Assembly: GCA_016182905.1 (NCBI GenBank)
Contig: JACPFR010000028.1
Span: 1-64,000 of the forward strand
Source of the DNA: Elusimicrobiota bacterium
GTDB taxonomy: Bacteria > Elusimicrobiota > Elusimicrobia > UBA1565 > UBA9628
Direction of reading: 5' to 3'
Length of the DNA stretch: 64,000 nucleotides
Each line of letters begins with the position of its first letter. Position 1 is the first letter of the stretch. Positions 33,144 through 46,339 of this stretch are shown piece by piece. The translations under genes and the position numbers were made by a program. The notes beneath the pieces were generated by a model. That model was not told the DNA's origin and searched no databases. It saw only the letters and a program-made list of their open reading frames with translations.

Positions 33144-34403
33144 GTGAAGGTCCTCCTTCTCGGCTCCGGCGGCAGGGAACACGCGATGGCGTGGGCGTTG
33201 GCCAAGAGCCCCCGCCTCTCGAAGCTGTGGGCCGCCCCGGGCTCCGACGGCATGGGCGCCTTGGCCGAGCGCGTCGCCCTCGACCCCCTCGACCCGAAGG
33301 CCGTATCGCGTTTTTGTATCGGCAAGGGCGTGGAGCTCGTCATTATCGGCCCGGAAGCCCCGCTCGCCGCCGGCGTCGCCGACGCGGTCCGCGCCGCGGG
33401 CATACCCGTGTTCGGCCCGGGCCGGGACGGCGCGCGGCTCGAATCCTCGAAGGCCTTCGCCAAGGACTTCATGCTCCGCCACGGCCTGCCGACCGCGCGC
33501 GCGCGCGTCGGCGGCGCGGCCGAGGCGCTCGCCGCGGTCCGGGAGTTCGGCGGCGCCTGCGCGGTGAAGGCCGACGGGCTCGCCGCCGGCAAGGGCGTGA
33601 TCGTCTGCACGGCGCTGCCGGAGGCCGAGGCGGCGGTCGCGACGCTCGCCGCCACCGGCGCCGGCAGCACCTTGCTCGTCGAGGAGCTGCTGAGCGGCCC
33701 CGAGATCTCGATGATGGCCGTGCTCGACGGCAAGACCTACGCCCTGCTCCCCGCGAGCCAGGACCACAAGCGCCTGCTCGACGGCGACCTGGGCCCCAAC
33801 ACCGGCGGCATGGGCGCGCTGTGCCCGGTGCCGCTCGACGAGGCCGTGCTCCGGACCATACGGGAGACGGTGTTCGACCGCGCCCTCGCGGGGCTGGCGA
33901 AGGACGGCCTCGATTTCCGGGGCGTGCTGTACGCGGGGCTCATGCTCACCCCCGACGGGCCGAAGCTCCTCGAGTTCAACGCGCGCCTGGGCGATCCGGA
34001 GACCCAGGCGGTGCTCCCCCTGCTCGACGCCGATTTCCTCGAGCTGTGCCTCGCCTGCGCCCGAGGGGAGCTGCGCCAAAGCCGCGTCCCGGCCCGCGCC
34101 GGAGCCTGCGTGGCCGTGGTCGTCGCCGCCGAGGGCTACCCCGAGGCGCCGAAGGCCGGCGCGGAGCTCGCGCCCGGCGGCGCGGACGGCCTCGAGGGCG
34201 TGATGGTGTTCCACGCGGGCACGAAGAAGGACGGGGAACGCTGGCTCGCCGCGGGCGGGCGGGTGCTCGCCGTCGTCGGCCTCGGCGCCGATCTCGCCGC
34301 CGCCCGCGAGCGCGCCTACGCCGCCCTGCCCCGCGTCGCCGGGCCGCGGCTGCGCTGGCGGAAGGACGTGGCCGCCAAAGTCCTCGGAAGGAGCCTCGCT
34401 TGA
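33144..34403 (+). CDS. purD: Phosphoribosylamine-glycine ligase (GAR synthetase)
   Basis: 419 residues starting at GTG, with TATCAT ending 6 nt upstream (leaderless). Opens [18 protein letters not shown], continues with the ATP-grasp domain ([47 protein letters not shown]), all characteristic of PurD. Joins glycine to phosphoribosylamine with ATP. It heads a purD-purE-purK-rarD unit with overlapping junctions; purE starts at a TTG overlapping its stop. Confidence 0.96.
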   Translation: MKVLLLGSGGREHAMAWALAKSPRLSKLWAAPGSDGMGALAERVALDPLDPKAVSRFCIGKGVELVIIGPEAPLAAGVADAVRAAGIPVFGPGRDGARLESSKAFAKDFMLRHGLPTARARVGGAAEALAAVREFGGACAVKADGLAAGKGVIVCTALPEAEAAVATLAATGAGSTLLVEELLSGPEISMMAVLDGKTYALLPASQDHKRLLDGDLGPNTGGMGALCPVPLDEAVLRTIRETVFDRALAGLAKDGLDFRGVLYAGLMLTPDGPKLLEFNARLGDPETQAVLPLLDADFLELCLACARGELRQSRVPARAGACVAVVVAAEGYPEAPKAGAELAPGGADGLEGVMVFHAGTKKDGERWLAAGGRVLAVVGLGADLAAARERAYAALPRVAGPRLRWRKDVAAKVLGRSLA

Positions 34404-34885
34404 GAAAGAAACCGCTCGTCGGCATCATCATGGGAAGCAAGTCGGACTGGAAGACGATGAAGGCCGCCGCCGACGTTCTCCGTGATTATAAAGTGCCGTA
34501 CGAGGCCTCGGTCGTCTCCGCCCACCGCACGCCGCTGAAGCTGTTCAGCTACGCCGCCTCGGCCGAGAAGAAGGGGCTCAAGGTCATCATCGCCGGCGCC
34601 GGCGGCGCGGCGCACCTGCCGGGCATGACCGCGGCGATGACCTGGCTCCCGGTGCTCGGCGTCCCCGTCGAGTCGCGCGCGCTCAAGGGCCTCGACTCCC
34701 TGTTGTCGATCAACCAGATGCCGCGCGGCGTCGCCGTCGCCACGCTCGCGATCGGGGAGGCGGGGGCGGCCAACGCGGGCCATCTCGCCGCGCAGATCCT
34801 CGCGTTGAACGATCCCTCGCTGTCCAAGAGCGTGAAGAAGTTCCGCGACGCGCAGACGCGCAAGGTCCTGCGGGACTCGCTGTAG
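34400..34885 (+). CDS. purE: N5-CAIR mutase (class I PurE)
   Basis: 161 residues starting at TTG, 6 nt after GGAAGGAG and overlapping the purD stop. Motifs [41 protein letters not shown] and [24 protein letters not shown] identify class I PurE, which rearranges N5-CAIR to CAIR. The immediately following purK gene makes N5-CAIR, consistent with this class. Confidence 0.96.
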   Translation: MRKKPLVGIIMGSKSDWKTMKAAADVLRDYKVPYEASVVSAHRTPLKLFSYAASAEKKGLKVIIAGAGGAAHLPGMTAAMTWLPVLGVPVESRALKGLDSLLSINQMPRGVAVATLAIGEAGAANAGHLAAQILALNDPSLSKSVKKFRDAQTRKVLRDSL

Positions 34886-35997
34886 TGGGACCGCTGGCGC
34901 CCGGGAAGACCCTCGGCATACTCGGCGGCGGCCAGCTCGGCCGCCTCATCGCCGAGGCCGCCAAGGCCCTCGGCTACCGGACCGCCGCGCTCGACTCCTC
35001 CGCGTCCTCCCCGGCGCTGCAGGTCGTGGACATGCCGATCGTCGGCGCGGTCGACGACGCGTCCGCGGCTTTGAAGCTCGCCTCGGCGTCCGATGTCGTG
35101 ACGCTCGAATGGGAGCTCATACCGGTCAAGGTCCTGGAGGCCGTCGCGGAGGTCCGGCCGTTGTTCCCGGCCCCCTCGGTCCTCGGGCTCATCCAAGACC
35201 GGCTGATCCAAAAGAATTTCCTCAGCCGCCACGGCTTCCCGCAGACCCCCTACGGCGAGGCGGCGACGGCGACGGGCTGGAAATATCCGGTGATCATCAA
35301 GCGGCGCTCCCACGGCTACGACGGCAAGGGCCAGTGCCGGCTCGGCAGCGAGGCCGACGCGCCCAAGGCCGACGAGGTCCTCAAGGCGCCCTGCGTCTGG
35401 GAGAAGCTGGTCGATTTCAAGGCCGAGATCTCGGTCATCCTCGCGCGCGGCCGCGACGGGAAGATCGCCGTCTACCCGGTCGCCGAGAACGTCCACCGCG
35501 GCGGCGTCCTCCACGCCACCCGCGCCCCCGCCCGGATCCCGCGCGACACGGCGGCCAAGGCCGTCGCGCTCGCGACGAAGGTCGCCGAGGCGCTCGGCCA
35601 CGTGGGCGTGATGGCCGTCGAGATGTTCCTCCTGCACGACGAGTCCCTCCTGGTCAACGAGATCGCCCCCCGCGTCCACAACAGCGGCCACTACACTTTG
35701 GGCGGCTGCGCCGTCTCGCAGTTCGAGCAGCACGTGCGCGCCGTGTGCGGCCTGCCCCTCGGCGCCGCGGAGCTGATCGCCGGACCGGCCGTGATGGTCA
35801 ACCTCCTGGGCGACCTGTGGGAGAAGGGCGCGCCGAAGTGGTCCGCGCTCGACGCCGTCCCCGGGGCGAAGCTCCACCTGTACGGGAAATCCGGCGCCCG
35901 TCCCGGCCGCAAGATGGGGCACTACACCGTCGTCGGCCCGGCCGCCGAGGCCGAGTTCGACCGGGCCGACAAGCGGCTTCAACAGCTCCGCGGATGA
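34885..35997 (+). CDS. purK: N5-CAIR synthetase
   Basis: 370-residue ATP-grasp enzyme starting at GTG, which shares one base with the purE stop. Motifs: LGILGGGQLGRLIAEAAKALGY, KNFLSRHGFPQTPYGEA, the KRRSHGYDGKGQ ATP-binding loop, and NEIAPRVHNSGHYTLGGCAVSQFEQH typical of PurK. It carboxylates AIR with bicarbonate and ATP. The rarD gene overlaps its stop by 4 nt. Confidence 0.95.
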   Translation: MGPLAPGKTLGILGGGQLGRLIAEAAKALGYRTAALDSSASSPALQVVDMPIVGAVDDASAALKLASASDVVTLEWELIPVKVLEAVAEVRPLFPAPSVLGLIQDRLIQKNFLSRHGFPQTPYGEAATATGWKYPVIIKRRSHGYDGKGQCRLGSEADAPKADEVLKAPCVWEKLVDFKAEISVILARGRDGKIAVYPVAENVHRGGVLHATRAPARIPRDTAAKAVALATKVAEALGHVGVMAVEMFLLHDESLLVNEIAPRVHNSGHYTLGGCAVSQFEQHVRAVCGLPLGAAELIAGPAVMVNLLGDLWEKGAPKWSALDAVPGAKLHLYGKSGARPGRKMGHYTVVGPAAEAEFDRADKRLQQLRG

Positions 35998-36863
35998 ACC
36001 GCCTCGGCCTGGCCTACGCCGCGGGCGCCTTCGGGCTGTGGGGCCTGAGCCCCCTGTACTGGCGCCTGCTGGCTCACGTGCCCGCGCTCGAGATCCTGAT
36101 GCATCGCATCGCGTGGTCGGCGCTCTTCCTCCTGTTCGTCATGCGCGGCCGCTGGGGCGACCTGCGCCGCGCGGCGGGCAAGCCGAAGACCGCGGCCGCC
36201 CTCCTCGCGACGACCGCCCTCATCGGCGCGAACTGGTACCTGTACATCCGGGCCATCGAGGACCGGCGCGTGCTCGACTCGAGCCTCGGCTACTACATCA
36301 ACCCGCTCGTCAACGTGGCGCTCGGCGTCCTCGTGCTCGGCGAGCGCATGCGCCGCCTGCAGGGCGCCGCCGCCGTCCTCGCCCTGGCCGGCGTGCTGTG
36401 GCTCGTGAAAGCACACGGCCACCTGCCCTGGCTGTCGCTCGCCCTGGCCGGGACCTTCGCGCTGTACGCGCTGCTGCGGAAGGTCTCTCACGCGGACGCC
36501 TTGGTCGGCCTCTCCTTCGAGACCTTCATCCTGGCGGGGCCCGCGATCCTCGGCCTGGCCTGGCTCGCCGGCCACGGCCGCGCGCCCGCCGACGCGAAGA
36601 CCTGGCTGCTGCTGGCGGGCGGCGCCGGAGTCACCGCCGTCCCCCTGCTCTGGTTCGTCGAGGCCGCGCGCCGCCTCGACCTCAAGACCATGGGCTTCCT
36701 GCAGTTCCTCTCCCCGACTTTGCAGTTCCTCATCGCGGTCCTCGCCTTCGGCGAGCCGCTGTCGCGCGGCCGCCTGCTCAGCTTCGCGCTGATCTGGGCC
36801 GCCGTCGCCCTGTATTGCGCCGACGCGGCCATCAAGGCGCGGCGGTTCCCGCCCAAGCCCTAA
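35994..36863 (+). CDS. rarD: EamA/RarD family transporter
   Basis: 289 residues with about ten hydrophobic segments. The opening GLAYAAGAFGLWGLSPLYWR, then EILMHRIAWSALFL, GANWYLYIRAIEDRRVLDSSLGYYINPLVNVALG and LGFLQFLSPTLQFLIAVLAFGEPL-like blocks match RarD, a drug/metabolite transporter of the EamA superfamily. Substrate unknown. It is translationally coupled to purK, so it is expressed with the purine genes; a purine or nucleoside export role is possible but unproven. Confidence 0.9.
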   Translation: MNRLGLAYAAGAFGLWGLSPLYWRLLAHVPALEILMHRIAWSALFLLFVMRGRWGDLRRAAGKPKTAAALLATTALIGANWYLYIRAIEDRRVLDSSLGYYINPLVNVALGVLVLGERMRRLQGAAAVLALAGVLWLVKAHGHLPWLSLALAGTFALYALLRKVSHADALVGLSFETFILAGPAILGLAWLAGHGRAPADAKTWLLLAGGAGVTAVPLLWFVEAARRLDLKTMGFLQFLSPTLQFLIAVLAFGEPLSRGRLLSFALIWAAVALYCADAAIKARRFPPKP

Positions 36864-36981
36864 AAGTCCCGGCGCTTCGTGGGACCTATGCCGGGCCTTT
36901 CCGGTCCCGTTCGGCCCAACCTCCCTTGAGACCGCCCCGCGTAGAATATTGACCGTGATCAATTTTTCAGGGGTTTATCTC

Positions 36982-39810
<2,829 letters not shown>

Positions 39811-39890
39811 AATAAATTCACTCTTCGTCCATGGGGCGGCGACGCCGCAGCCCGTATAATGGACTCGACCGCTTTCCGGTGGAGGCTCCC

Positions 39891-40511
39891 ATGAACGACG
39901 CCGCGTGTAGAATGGCTTTGGGGCTCCTGCTGCTCGCCGCGTGCGCCCCGTCGGCGGCGCGCGCCCAGTTCCGAGAGGAGCCGGACCTCGCCGAGATTTC
40001 CCTCTCCGGCGAGACCCCGGAATCGGTCATCCTGCTCTGGCCGACCTTCTCCTACCGGCTGGCCCGCCTGATGATCGCCAAGTACGGCCAGCCGAGCCAA
40101 GCCACGGACCACAGCCTCGTCTGGGAAGGCAACGGCCAGTGGAAGCGGACCGTCGTCTACCGCGTCCCGCCGATGCAGCGGACCCTCACGCGCGGCGGAG
40201 GCCGCCTCGAGCAGACCGTCGCCTACCGAGTGCCCGCGCGCAGGATCGACGACCTCGGCCGTTTCGACAAGAAGATCGAGGCCGACGCGACGGAGAAGCG
40301 GCTGACCGCGCGTTCCGACGACGAGAGCGAGAACTTCCTCGTCCTCAACCTGGCGGACGAGGTCCTCCGGGGCCGGCGCACGCCGCAGGAGGCGGCCGAC
40401 TTCCGGCGGAGCGCCGCGCGCCTGCGGGACTCGGGGAAGTCCTCGCCTTATTTCGACCGGCTGCTGTTCGTCGCCAAGGAGAAGCCCGCGAAGCCGGGCC
40501 CCCTCGACTAG
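39891..40511 (+). CDS. Exported protein of unknown function
   Basis: 206 residues. The start at ATG 39891 is supported by GTGGAGG 6 nt upstream, TATAAT at 39855-39860, and a signal peptide (MNDAACRMALGLLLLAACAP... ARAQ); an ATG at 39831 would add 20 residues of no signal character. The mature part is charged with strand-rich segments (SVILLWPTFSYRLARLMIAKYGQPSQ, WKRTVVYRVPPMQRTL) and no motif I recognise. The LLAACAP segment also fits a lipobox (LAAC), so it may be a lipoprotein. Its 3' end overlaps the convergent 40508-40807 gene by 4 nt. Confidence 0.7.
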   Translation: MNDAACRMALGLLLLAACAPSAARAQFREEPDLAEISLSGETPESVILLWPTFSYRLARLMIAKYGQPSQATDHSLVWEGNGQWKRTVVYRVPPMQRTLTRGGGRLEQTVAYRVPARRIDDLGRFDKKIEADATEKRLTARSDDESENFLVLNLADEVLRGRRTPQEAADFRRSAARLRDSGKSSPYFDRLLFVAKEKPAKPGPLD

Positions 40512-40807
40512 GCTTTCTTCTTCGGGGCGGCTTTCTTGGCGGGCTTGCGCAGGGAGCCGCGCTTGCGCGGCTTGAGCAGGGACGCCTGGCGGCGCAGCTC
40601 CGCGATCACCGCGCGGAAGGCGATCGCCTCGTCCTCGGAGACCCGGAAGAAGTGCTCGCCGTACTTGAAGCGCGCGATCTCGCCGGTCTTGAGCTTCAGC
40701 GCGATCTTGTCGCCCTCGACGCCGAGGACGCTGCCGAGCTCGCCGTTCAGCGCGTTGCGGAGGACGTCGAAGAGACGGACGTTGGACAGCTCGATATGGA
40801 AGCTCAT
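40508..40807 (-). CDS. Small protein with Lys/Arg-rich tail, unknown function
   Basis: 99 residues. The first 75 form a compact alpha/beta unit (IELSNVRLFDVLRNALNGELG, KIALKLKTGEIARFKYGEHFFRVSEDEA) with no recognised family; the strand pattern around GDKIALKLKTGEIARF is reminiscent of an SH3-like or YcfA-type small fold. The last 20 residues are almost all Lys, Arg, Ala and Pro (KKAAPKKKA end), as in nucleic-acid-binding tails. TAAAAT lies 9 nt before the ATG. It is divergent from pyrB. Confidence 0.65.
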   Translation of the reverse strand: MSFHIELSNVRLFDVLRNALNGELGSVLGVEGDKIALKLKTGEIARFKYGEHFFRVSEDEAIAFRAVIAELRRQASLLKPRKRGSLRKPAKKAAPKKKA

Positions 40808-40895
40808 GGCGGATCCATTTTAGCAAACCGACGGATGGACGCGCGCTTTCTAAAAATAGTCTAATCGTTCAGGCGGACTTCATCGCCGGGGAAAA

Positions 40896-41819
40896 TTGGC
40901 GCCGACTACCTGGGAAAGAAAGGACCTGCTCGGCCTGGAAGGGCTGAGCGCCGCAGAGATCGAGACGATCCTCGATTTGGCCGCCTCGTTCAAGACCGCC
41001 CCTCCCGCCGACGACCTCGGGGGCCGCACCGTCGCCTTCATCTTCACCGAAGCCTCGACGCGCACGCGCTCCTCTTTCGAGATGGCGGCCAAGCGCCTCG
41101 GCGCCGACGTGCTGAGCTTTTCGCCCGTCGGCTCCTCCCTGTCCAAAGGCGAGACTTTGCTCGACACCTTCCTCAATCTGCAGGCCGTCGGCGTCACGCA
41201 CTTCGTGGTGCGCCACGAGCGCTCGGGCGTGCTCGAGGAACTGGCGCCTCTGCTCAAGGCCTCGGTGATCAACGCCGGCGACGGCTGGCACGAGCACCCG
41301 ACGCAGGCCCTGCTCGACCTGCTCACCTTGCGCGACCGCTGGGGGAGCTTCAAGGGCCGGAAGATCGTCGTCCTCGGCGACATCCGCCACAGCCGCGTCG
41401 CCCGCTCGAACCTGTTCGCGCTCAAGAAGCTCGGGGCGAAGGTCGTCTTCTGCGGCCCGACGCCGCTGTGCCCCGACGATTTCTCCGCTCTCGGCGCGAC
41501 CGTCGAGCACGACGTCGAGAAGGCCCTCAAGGGCGCCGACGCCGTCAACGTGCTTCGCCTTCAGATCGAGCGAATGGACCAGGGCTTCGTGCCCTCGCTG
41601 GCCGACTACGCGCTCTCCTACCAGCTCACGCCCGCCCGGGCCGACCTGATGAAGCCCGAGGCGCTCGTCCTGCATCCCGGCCCGATCAACCGCGGCGTCG
41701 AGATCGCCTCCGAGGTGGCCGACGGCCCCCGCTCCGTGATCCTCGAGCAGGTGGCCAACGGCGTCCTCGCGCGCATGGCCGTGCTCTCGCTGTGCGAGAA
41801 AGGAAGGTCCCTTGCCTGA
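40896..41819 (+). CDS. pyrB: Aspartate carbamoyltransferase catalytic chain
   Basis: 307 residues from a TTG preceded by GGGGAAAA. The carbamoyl-phosphate motif STRTRSSFE, the HEHPTQALLDLLTL block, DIRHSRVARSN and HPGPINRGVEI establish PyrB. It condenses carbamoyl phosphate with aspartate. No pyrI regulatory chain is present. The first gene of the pyrB-pyrC-pyrD-pyrF-pyrE-purM-purNH operon; a possible -10 TAGTCT lies about 35 nt upstream, so unlike many first genes here it has a short leader. Confidence 0.96.
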   Translation: MAPTTWERKDLLGLEGLSAAEIETILDLAASFKTAPPADDLGGRTVAFIFTEASTRTRSSFEMAAKRLGADVLSFSPVGSSLSKGETLLDTFLNLQAVGVTHFVVRHERSGVLEELAPLLKASVINAGDGWHEHPTQALLDLLTLRDRWGSFKGRKIVVLGDIRHSRVARSNLFALKKLGAKVVFCGPTPLCPDDFSALGATVEHDVEKALKGADAVNVLRLQIERMDQGFVPSLADYALSYQLTPARADLMKPEALVLHPGPINRGVEIASEVADGPRSVILEQVANGVLARMAVLSLCEKGRSLA

Positions 41820-43104
41820 GCAGATGATCGTCACCGGCGGACTCGTCATCGACCCCGCGCGCAAGCTCGAGGCGGTGCGCGACGTGCTGATCGAGGACGG
41901 ACGGATCTCCGCGGTCGCCGCGGGGCTGCACCGCAAGCCCTCGCTCAAGGGCGTGCCCTCCATCGACGCCAAGGGCAAGTGGGTCATCCCCGGCCTCGTG
42001 GACATGCACGTCCACCTGCGCGAGCCCGGCCGCGAGGGCGACGAGACGATCGCGACCGGCACGAAGGCCGCGGCGCGCGGCGGCGTGACCACCGTGCTCG
42101 CGATGGCCAACACCGAGCCGGTCTGCGACACCCCCTCCCAGCTCTCCTTCCTCCGCGCGAAGGCCCGGACCGACGCCGCAATCACCGTGCTCTTCGCCGG
42201 CGCCGTCACGCTCGGCCAGAAAGGCGAGAAGCTGACCGAGTTCGCCAAGCTGCGCGCCGCCGGCGCGGCCGCCCTGTCCGACGACGGCCGCCCGCTGATG
42301 AACGCCGGCCTCCTGCGCCGCGCGCTCGAGTACGCCAAGGACCTGGGCCTGCTCGTGATCGATCATTGCGAGGACCTCTCCCTGTCGAACGGCGCCTGCG
42401 TGCACGAAGGACCCGCGGCCTTGAGAAAGGGCCTGAAGGGAACGCCGTGGGCGGCGGAGACCGTCCAGGTGGTCCGGGACATCGCCTTGGCGGAGCTCAC
42501 GGGAGCGCGGCTTCACATAGCCCATGTGTCGGCCGCGGCCTCGGTGGACGCGATCCGAGCGGCGAAGAAAAGAGGGATCCGGATCACCTCCGAGGCGGCC
42601 CCGCATCACTTCGCCCTCAACGACAAAGATTTGCCCGGCTACGACGCCGACTGGAAGATGAACCCTCCGCTGCGCGGCGCCGACGACCGCCTGGCTTTGC
42701 TGGCCGGGCTGGCGGACGGGACGATCGACGCCATCGCGACCGACCACGCCCCGCACGGGTGCGCGGCCAAGTCTCTCGGCATGGACCTGGCGCCGTTCGG
42801 AGTCATCGGGCTCGAGACCTCGCTCGCCGTCGCTCTCACCGACCTGTTCCACAAGAAGGTCCTCACGCGCCGCAAGCTCGTCGAGCGACTGTCCTCGGGA
42901 CCGGCGGGCCTCCTCGGCCTGAAGGCCAAGGGGACTTTGGCCCCCGGCTCCGACGCGGATGTAGTGGTCGTGGACCCCGATGCGATCTGGACGCCCGAGG
43001 CGCCGTTCCTTTCCAAGAGCCGGAACACGCCGTTCGCGGGACGCAGGCTCAAGGGTCGCGCCGTGACGACACTGTCGGGCGGACGCGTGGTTCATGCTTT
43101 ATGA
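41812..43104 (+). CDS. pyrC: Dihydroorotase (class I)
   Basis: 430 residues. The TTG start overlaps the pyrB end by 8 nt and is preceded by AAGGAAGG; an ATG four codons later is the alternative. Metal ligands appear in DMHVHLREPGREGDETI, and the active site in LRIAHVSA-like HIAHVSAAAS and TDHAPHG. This class I/type layout is typical of dihydroorotases associated with PyrB in non-enteric bacteria. It cyclises carbamoyl aspartate to dihydroorotate. pyrD overlaps its 3' end by 11 nt. Confidence 0.95.
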   Translation: MPEQMIVTGGLVIDPARKLEAVRDVLIEDGRISAVAAGLHRKPSLKGVPSIDAKGKWVIPGLVDMHVHLREPGREGDETIATGTKAAARGGVTTVLAMANTEPVCDTPSQLSFLRAKARTDAAITVLFAGAVTLGQKGEKLTEFAKLRAAGAAALSDDGRPLMNAGLLRRALEYAKDLGLLVIDHCEDLSLSNGACVHEGPAALRKGLKGTPWAAETVQVVRDIALAELTGARLHIAHVSAAASVDAIRAAKKRGIRITSEAAPHHFALNDKDLPGYDADWKMNPPLRGADDRLALLAGLADGTIDAIATDHAPHGCAAKSLGMDLAPFGVIGLETSLAVALTDLFHKKVLTRRKLVERLSSGPAGLLGLKAKGTLAPGSDADVVVVDPDAIWTPEAPFLSKSRNTPFAGRRLKGRAVTTLSGGRVVHAL

Positions 43105-44092
43105 ATCGATCAAGCCGTGGCTGTTCACGCTCGACGCGGAGCGTGTGCACGAAGAGGTGTCGGGATTAATGGGCCTCGCGGCCCACGTTCCGGGTGCCGA
43201 TAAGGTTCTCTCGCTATTGACCGGGAATGGCGGTCAGAATCTCGAGAAGACGGTGTTCGGGATGAAATTTCCCAATCCGGTCGGCCTGGCCGCAGGGTTT
43301 GATAAGGATGGAAAATTAATTTCAATCCTCCCCGGTCTAGGCTTCGGCTTTCTCGAGATCGGGTCCGTGACTTTGGAGCCCCAACCGGGAAATGCAAAAC
43401 CGCGCCTATTCAGGCTCGTCGAACAGGGCGCGATCCTGAACCGTATGGGCTTCAATTCGGAAGGCGCGCGGGCCGTCGCGTTGCGCTTGTCCATGAGTCC
43501 TCCACCATCCGTTCCGCTCGGCATCAATCTGGGCCTGAACAAAGGCACCCCCGCGAACCTGGCGCCCAAACGCTACGCCCAGACCTTCAAGCTCCTCGCG
43601 AAGTACGGCGACTACTTCGTGATCAACGTGTCCTCGCCGAACACTCCCGGCCTGCGCGACCTGCAAACGGCAACGAATCTGGCGGATATATTAAGCACCG
43701 TCCAGGAATCGAATCCCGGGCGGAAGCCCGTGCTCGTGAAACTATCCCCCGATTTGGCCGGCGAGGATCTCGACGCGTGCATCGACGTCGCCGGCCGAAC
43801 GGCTCAGGGCCTTGTCGTCTCGAACACGACGATCTCCCGCGAAGGCACCCCGGAGCGATATGTGCATGAAGCCGGCGGCCTCTCCGGCCGTCCTTTAAAG
43901 ATCCGCGCGACCGAGCTCGTTCGCAAGGTCCGTTCGCTCACGAAGCTTCCGATTATCGGCGTCGGCGGCATCGAGGCTCCGGAGGACGCCAAGGAACGCC
44001 TGGACGCGGGCGCCGACCTCGTCCAGCTCTACACCGGCCTGATTTACGGCGGCCCGACGACGGTGAAGAAGATCACCCGAGGCTTGTCGTGA
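43094..44092 (+). CDS. pyrD: Dihydroorotate dehydrogenase, class 2 (quinone-dependent)
   Basis: 332 residues. The N-terminal helical segment LYESIKPWLFTLDAERVHE is the class 2 membrane-associated domain. FMN-barrel motifs include NPVGLAAGFDKDG, NRMGFNSEGA, INVSSPNTPGLR (catalytic Ser) and the phosphate loop GVGGIEAPEDAKERLDAGADLVQLYTGLIYGG. It passes electrons to quinone, implying a respiratory chain. The gene is much poorer in G+C than both neighbours: a hand count of 43301-43360 gives 27 of 60 G+C, against 42 of 60 for a stretch in pyrF. Confidence 0.96.
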   Translation: MLYESIKPWLFTLDAERVHEEVSGLMGLAAHVPGADKVLSLLTGNGGQNLEKTVFGMKFPNPVGLAAGFDKDGKLISILPGLGFGFLEIGSVTLEPQPGNAKPRLFRLVEQGAILNRMGFNSEGARAVALRLSMSPPPSVPLGINLGLNKGTPANLAPKRYAQTFKLLAKYGDYFVINVSSPNTPGLRDLQTATNLADILSTVQESNPGRKPVLVKLSPDLAGEDLDACIDVAGRTAQGLVVSNTTISREGTPERYVHEAGGLSGRPLKIRATELVRKVRSLTKLPIIGVGGIEAPEDAKERLDAGADLVQLYTGLIYGGPTTVKKITRGLS

Positions 44093-44796
44093 CGCAGATT
44101 ATCGTGGCCTTGGATGTCGACTCCATCAAGAAGCAGGAAGACCTCCTTAAATCCCTCCACGGCGCCATCGTCTGGTACAAGGTCGGCCTCCAGCTGTTCA
44201 CCGCCCACGGCAAGCGCGCCGTCGACATCGTCCGGCGCCACGGCGGGAAGGTCTTCCTCGACCTCAAGCTCCACGACATCCCGCAGACCGTCGCCCACGC
44301 CGTGCGCGAGGCCCAGAGGCTCGGCGTCGACGCGGTCTCCCTCCATCTGCTGGGCGGCTCCGACATGCTGCGCGCCGCCGCCGAGGTCATGCCCCGGCCG
44401 AAGCTCTGGGGCGTCACCATCCTGACGAGCATGGGCCCCAAGGACGTGAGGATTTTTTCGCCTTCGGCGAAGATCCCTTCATTGGTGAAGTCCCTCTCCA
44501 AGCAGGGCTGGGTCGGCGGGGCGGACGCGACTATCTGCTCCCCCCAGGAAGTGGGCATACTGAAGAAGGCGTTCCCTCATCTCGACATGAAGTTCGTGAC
44601 GCCCGGCATCCGCCCCAAAGGCGCGGCCCTCAACGACCAGAGCCGCGTGATGACCCCCGGCGAGGCGGCGAAGCTCGGCATCGATTTCGTCGTGATCGGC
44701 CGCCCGATCACCCACGCGGCCGATCCGCGCAAGGCGGCGCTCGACATCCTGGCCGAGATGAAGGCGGCCGCCCCCAAGGCGCTGGACAAGGAATGA
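44089..44796 (+). CDS. pyrF: Orotidine 5'-phosphate decarboxylase
   Basis: 235 residues from a GTG overlapping the pyrD stop by 4 nt. The motif VFLDLKLHDIPQTV carries the catalytic Asp-x-Lys-x-x-Asp pattern; IIVALDVDS opens the barrel, and FVTPGIRPKGAALNDQSRVMTPGEA plus VIGRPITHAADPRKA form the phosphate site of the group I enzyme. Makes UMP from OMP. pyrE follows with an ATGA overlap. Confidence 0.96.
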   Translation: MTQIIVALDVDSIKKQEDLLKSLHGAIVWYKVGLQLFTAHGKRAVDIVRRHGGKVFLDLKLHDIPQTVAHAVREAQRLGVDAVSLHLLGGSDMLRAAAEVMPRPKLWGVTILTSMGPKDVRIFSPSAKIPSLVKSLSKQGWVGGADATICSPQEVGILKKAFPHLDMKFVTPGIRPKGAALNDQSRVMTPGEAAKLGIDFVVIGRPITHAADPRKAALDILAEMKAAAPKALDKE

Positions 44797-45361
44797 ACGT
44801 CGAACAGCTCTTCGTCGACAACGGCGCCCTGCTCAAGGGCCATTTCCTGCTCTCCTCCGGCCTCCACAGCGACCGCTACCTGCAGTGCGCCCTCGTGCTC
44901 GCGCAGCCCGGCGCGGCGGAGCGGCTCGGGAAGGCGCTCGCCGCGAAAAGCGCCGTGAAGCCGGACCTCGTCCTGTCCCCGGCGATGGGCGGGCTCATGA
45001 TCGGGCACGAGGTCGCGAGGGCGTTCGGCGTGAGGCACTTCTTCACGGAGCGCGTCGACGGCGTGGTGCGGCTGCGGCGCGGATTCGCCCTCAAGCCGGG
45101 GGAGAACGTCGTCGTGGTCGAGGACGTGGTGACCACCGGGAAATCGACCAAGGAAGTGTTCGAGGTCATTCGCGCCTCCGGCGCGAATGTGATCGGGGCC
45201 CTATCCATCATCGACCGGACGGAGGGGGCGCTCGATCTGAAAGCGCCTTACTCCGCCCTCTGGAAAGTTTCTATAACGGCCTGGAAGCCCGAGGAATGCC
45301 CTCTTTGCAAGACCGGCATTCCCGCCATAAAACCTGGAAGTCGCGTCATGGAGAAAAAATA

Positions 45362-45362
<1 letters not shown>
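44793..45362 (+). CDS. pyrE: Orotate phosphoribosyltransferase
   Basis: 189 residues. The PRPP-binding motif VVVVEDVVTTGKSTKEV is clear, as are the opening GHFLLSSGLHSDRYLQCALV and the GGLMIGHEVARAFGV strand. The C-terminus contains PEECPLCKTG, typical of the longer PyrE subgroup in Thermus/delta-type bacteria. Transfers PRPP ribose-phosphate to orotate. The stop shares one base with the purM start, so pyrimidine and purine genes are in one transcript. Confidence 0.95.

Positions 45363-46338
<976 letters not shown>

Positions 46339-46339
<1 letters not shown>

Noticed and set aside
34316-34885. purE start at an internal ATG instead of TTG
   Set aside because: The TTG has a strong GGAAGGAG site at correct spacing and gives the conserved N-terminus [14 protein letters not shown].
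36864-36981. Terminator or riboswitch between rarD and the FtsH-like gene
   Set aside because: G+C-rich half-repeats are present but no stable stem with a T-run, and no conserved aptamer blocks.
40808-40895. PyrR attenuator or other riboswitch before pyrB
   Set aside because: The leader is too short and holds no anti-terminator/terminator pair or known aptamer pattern.
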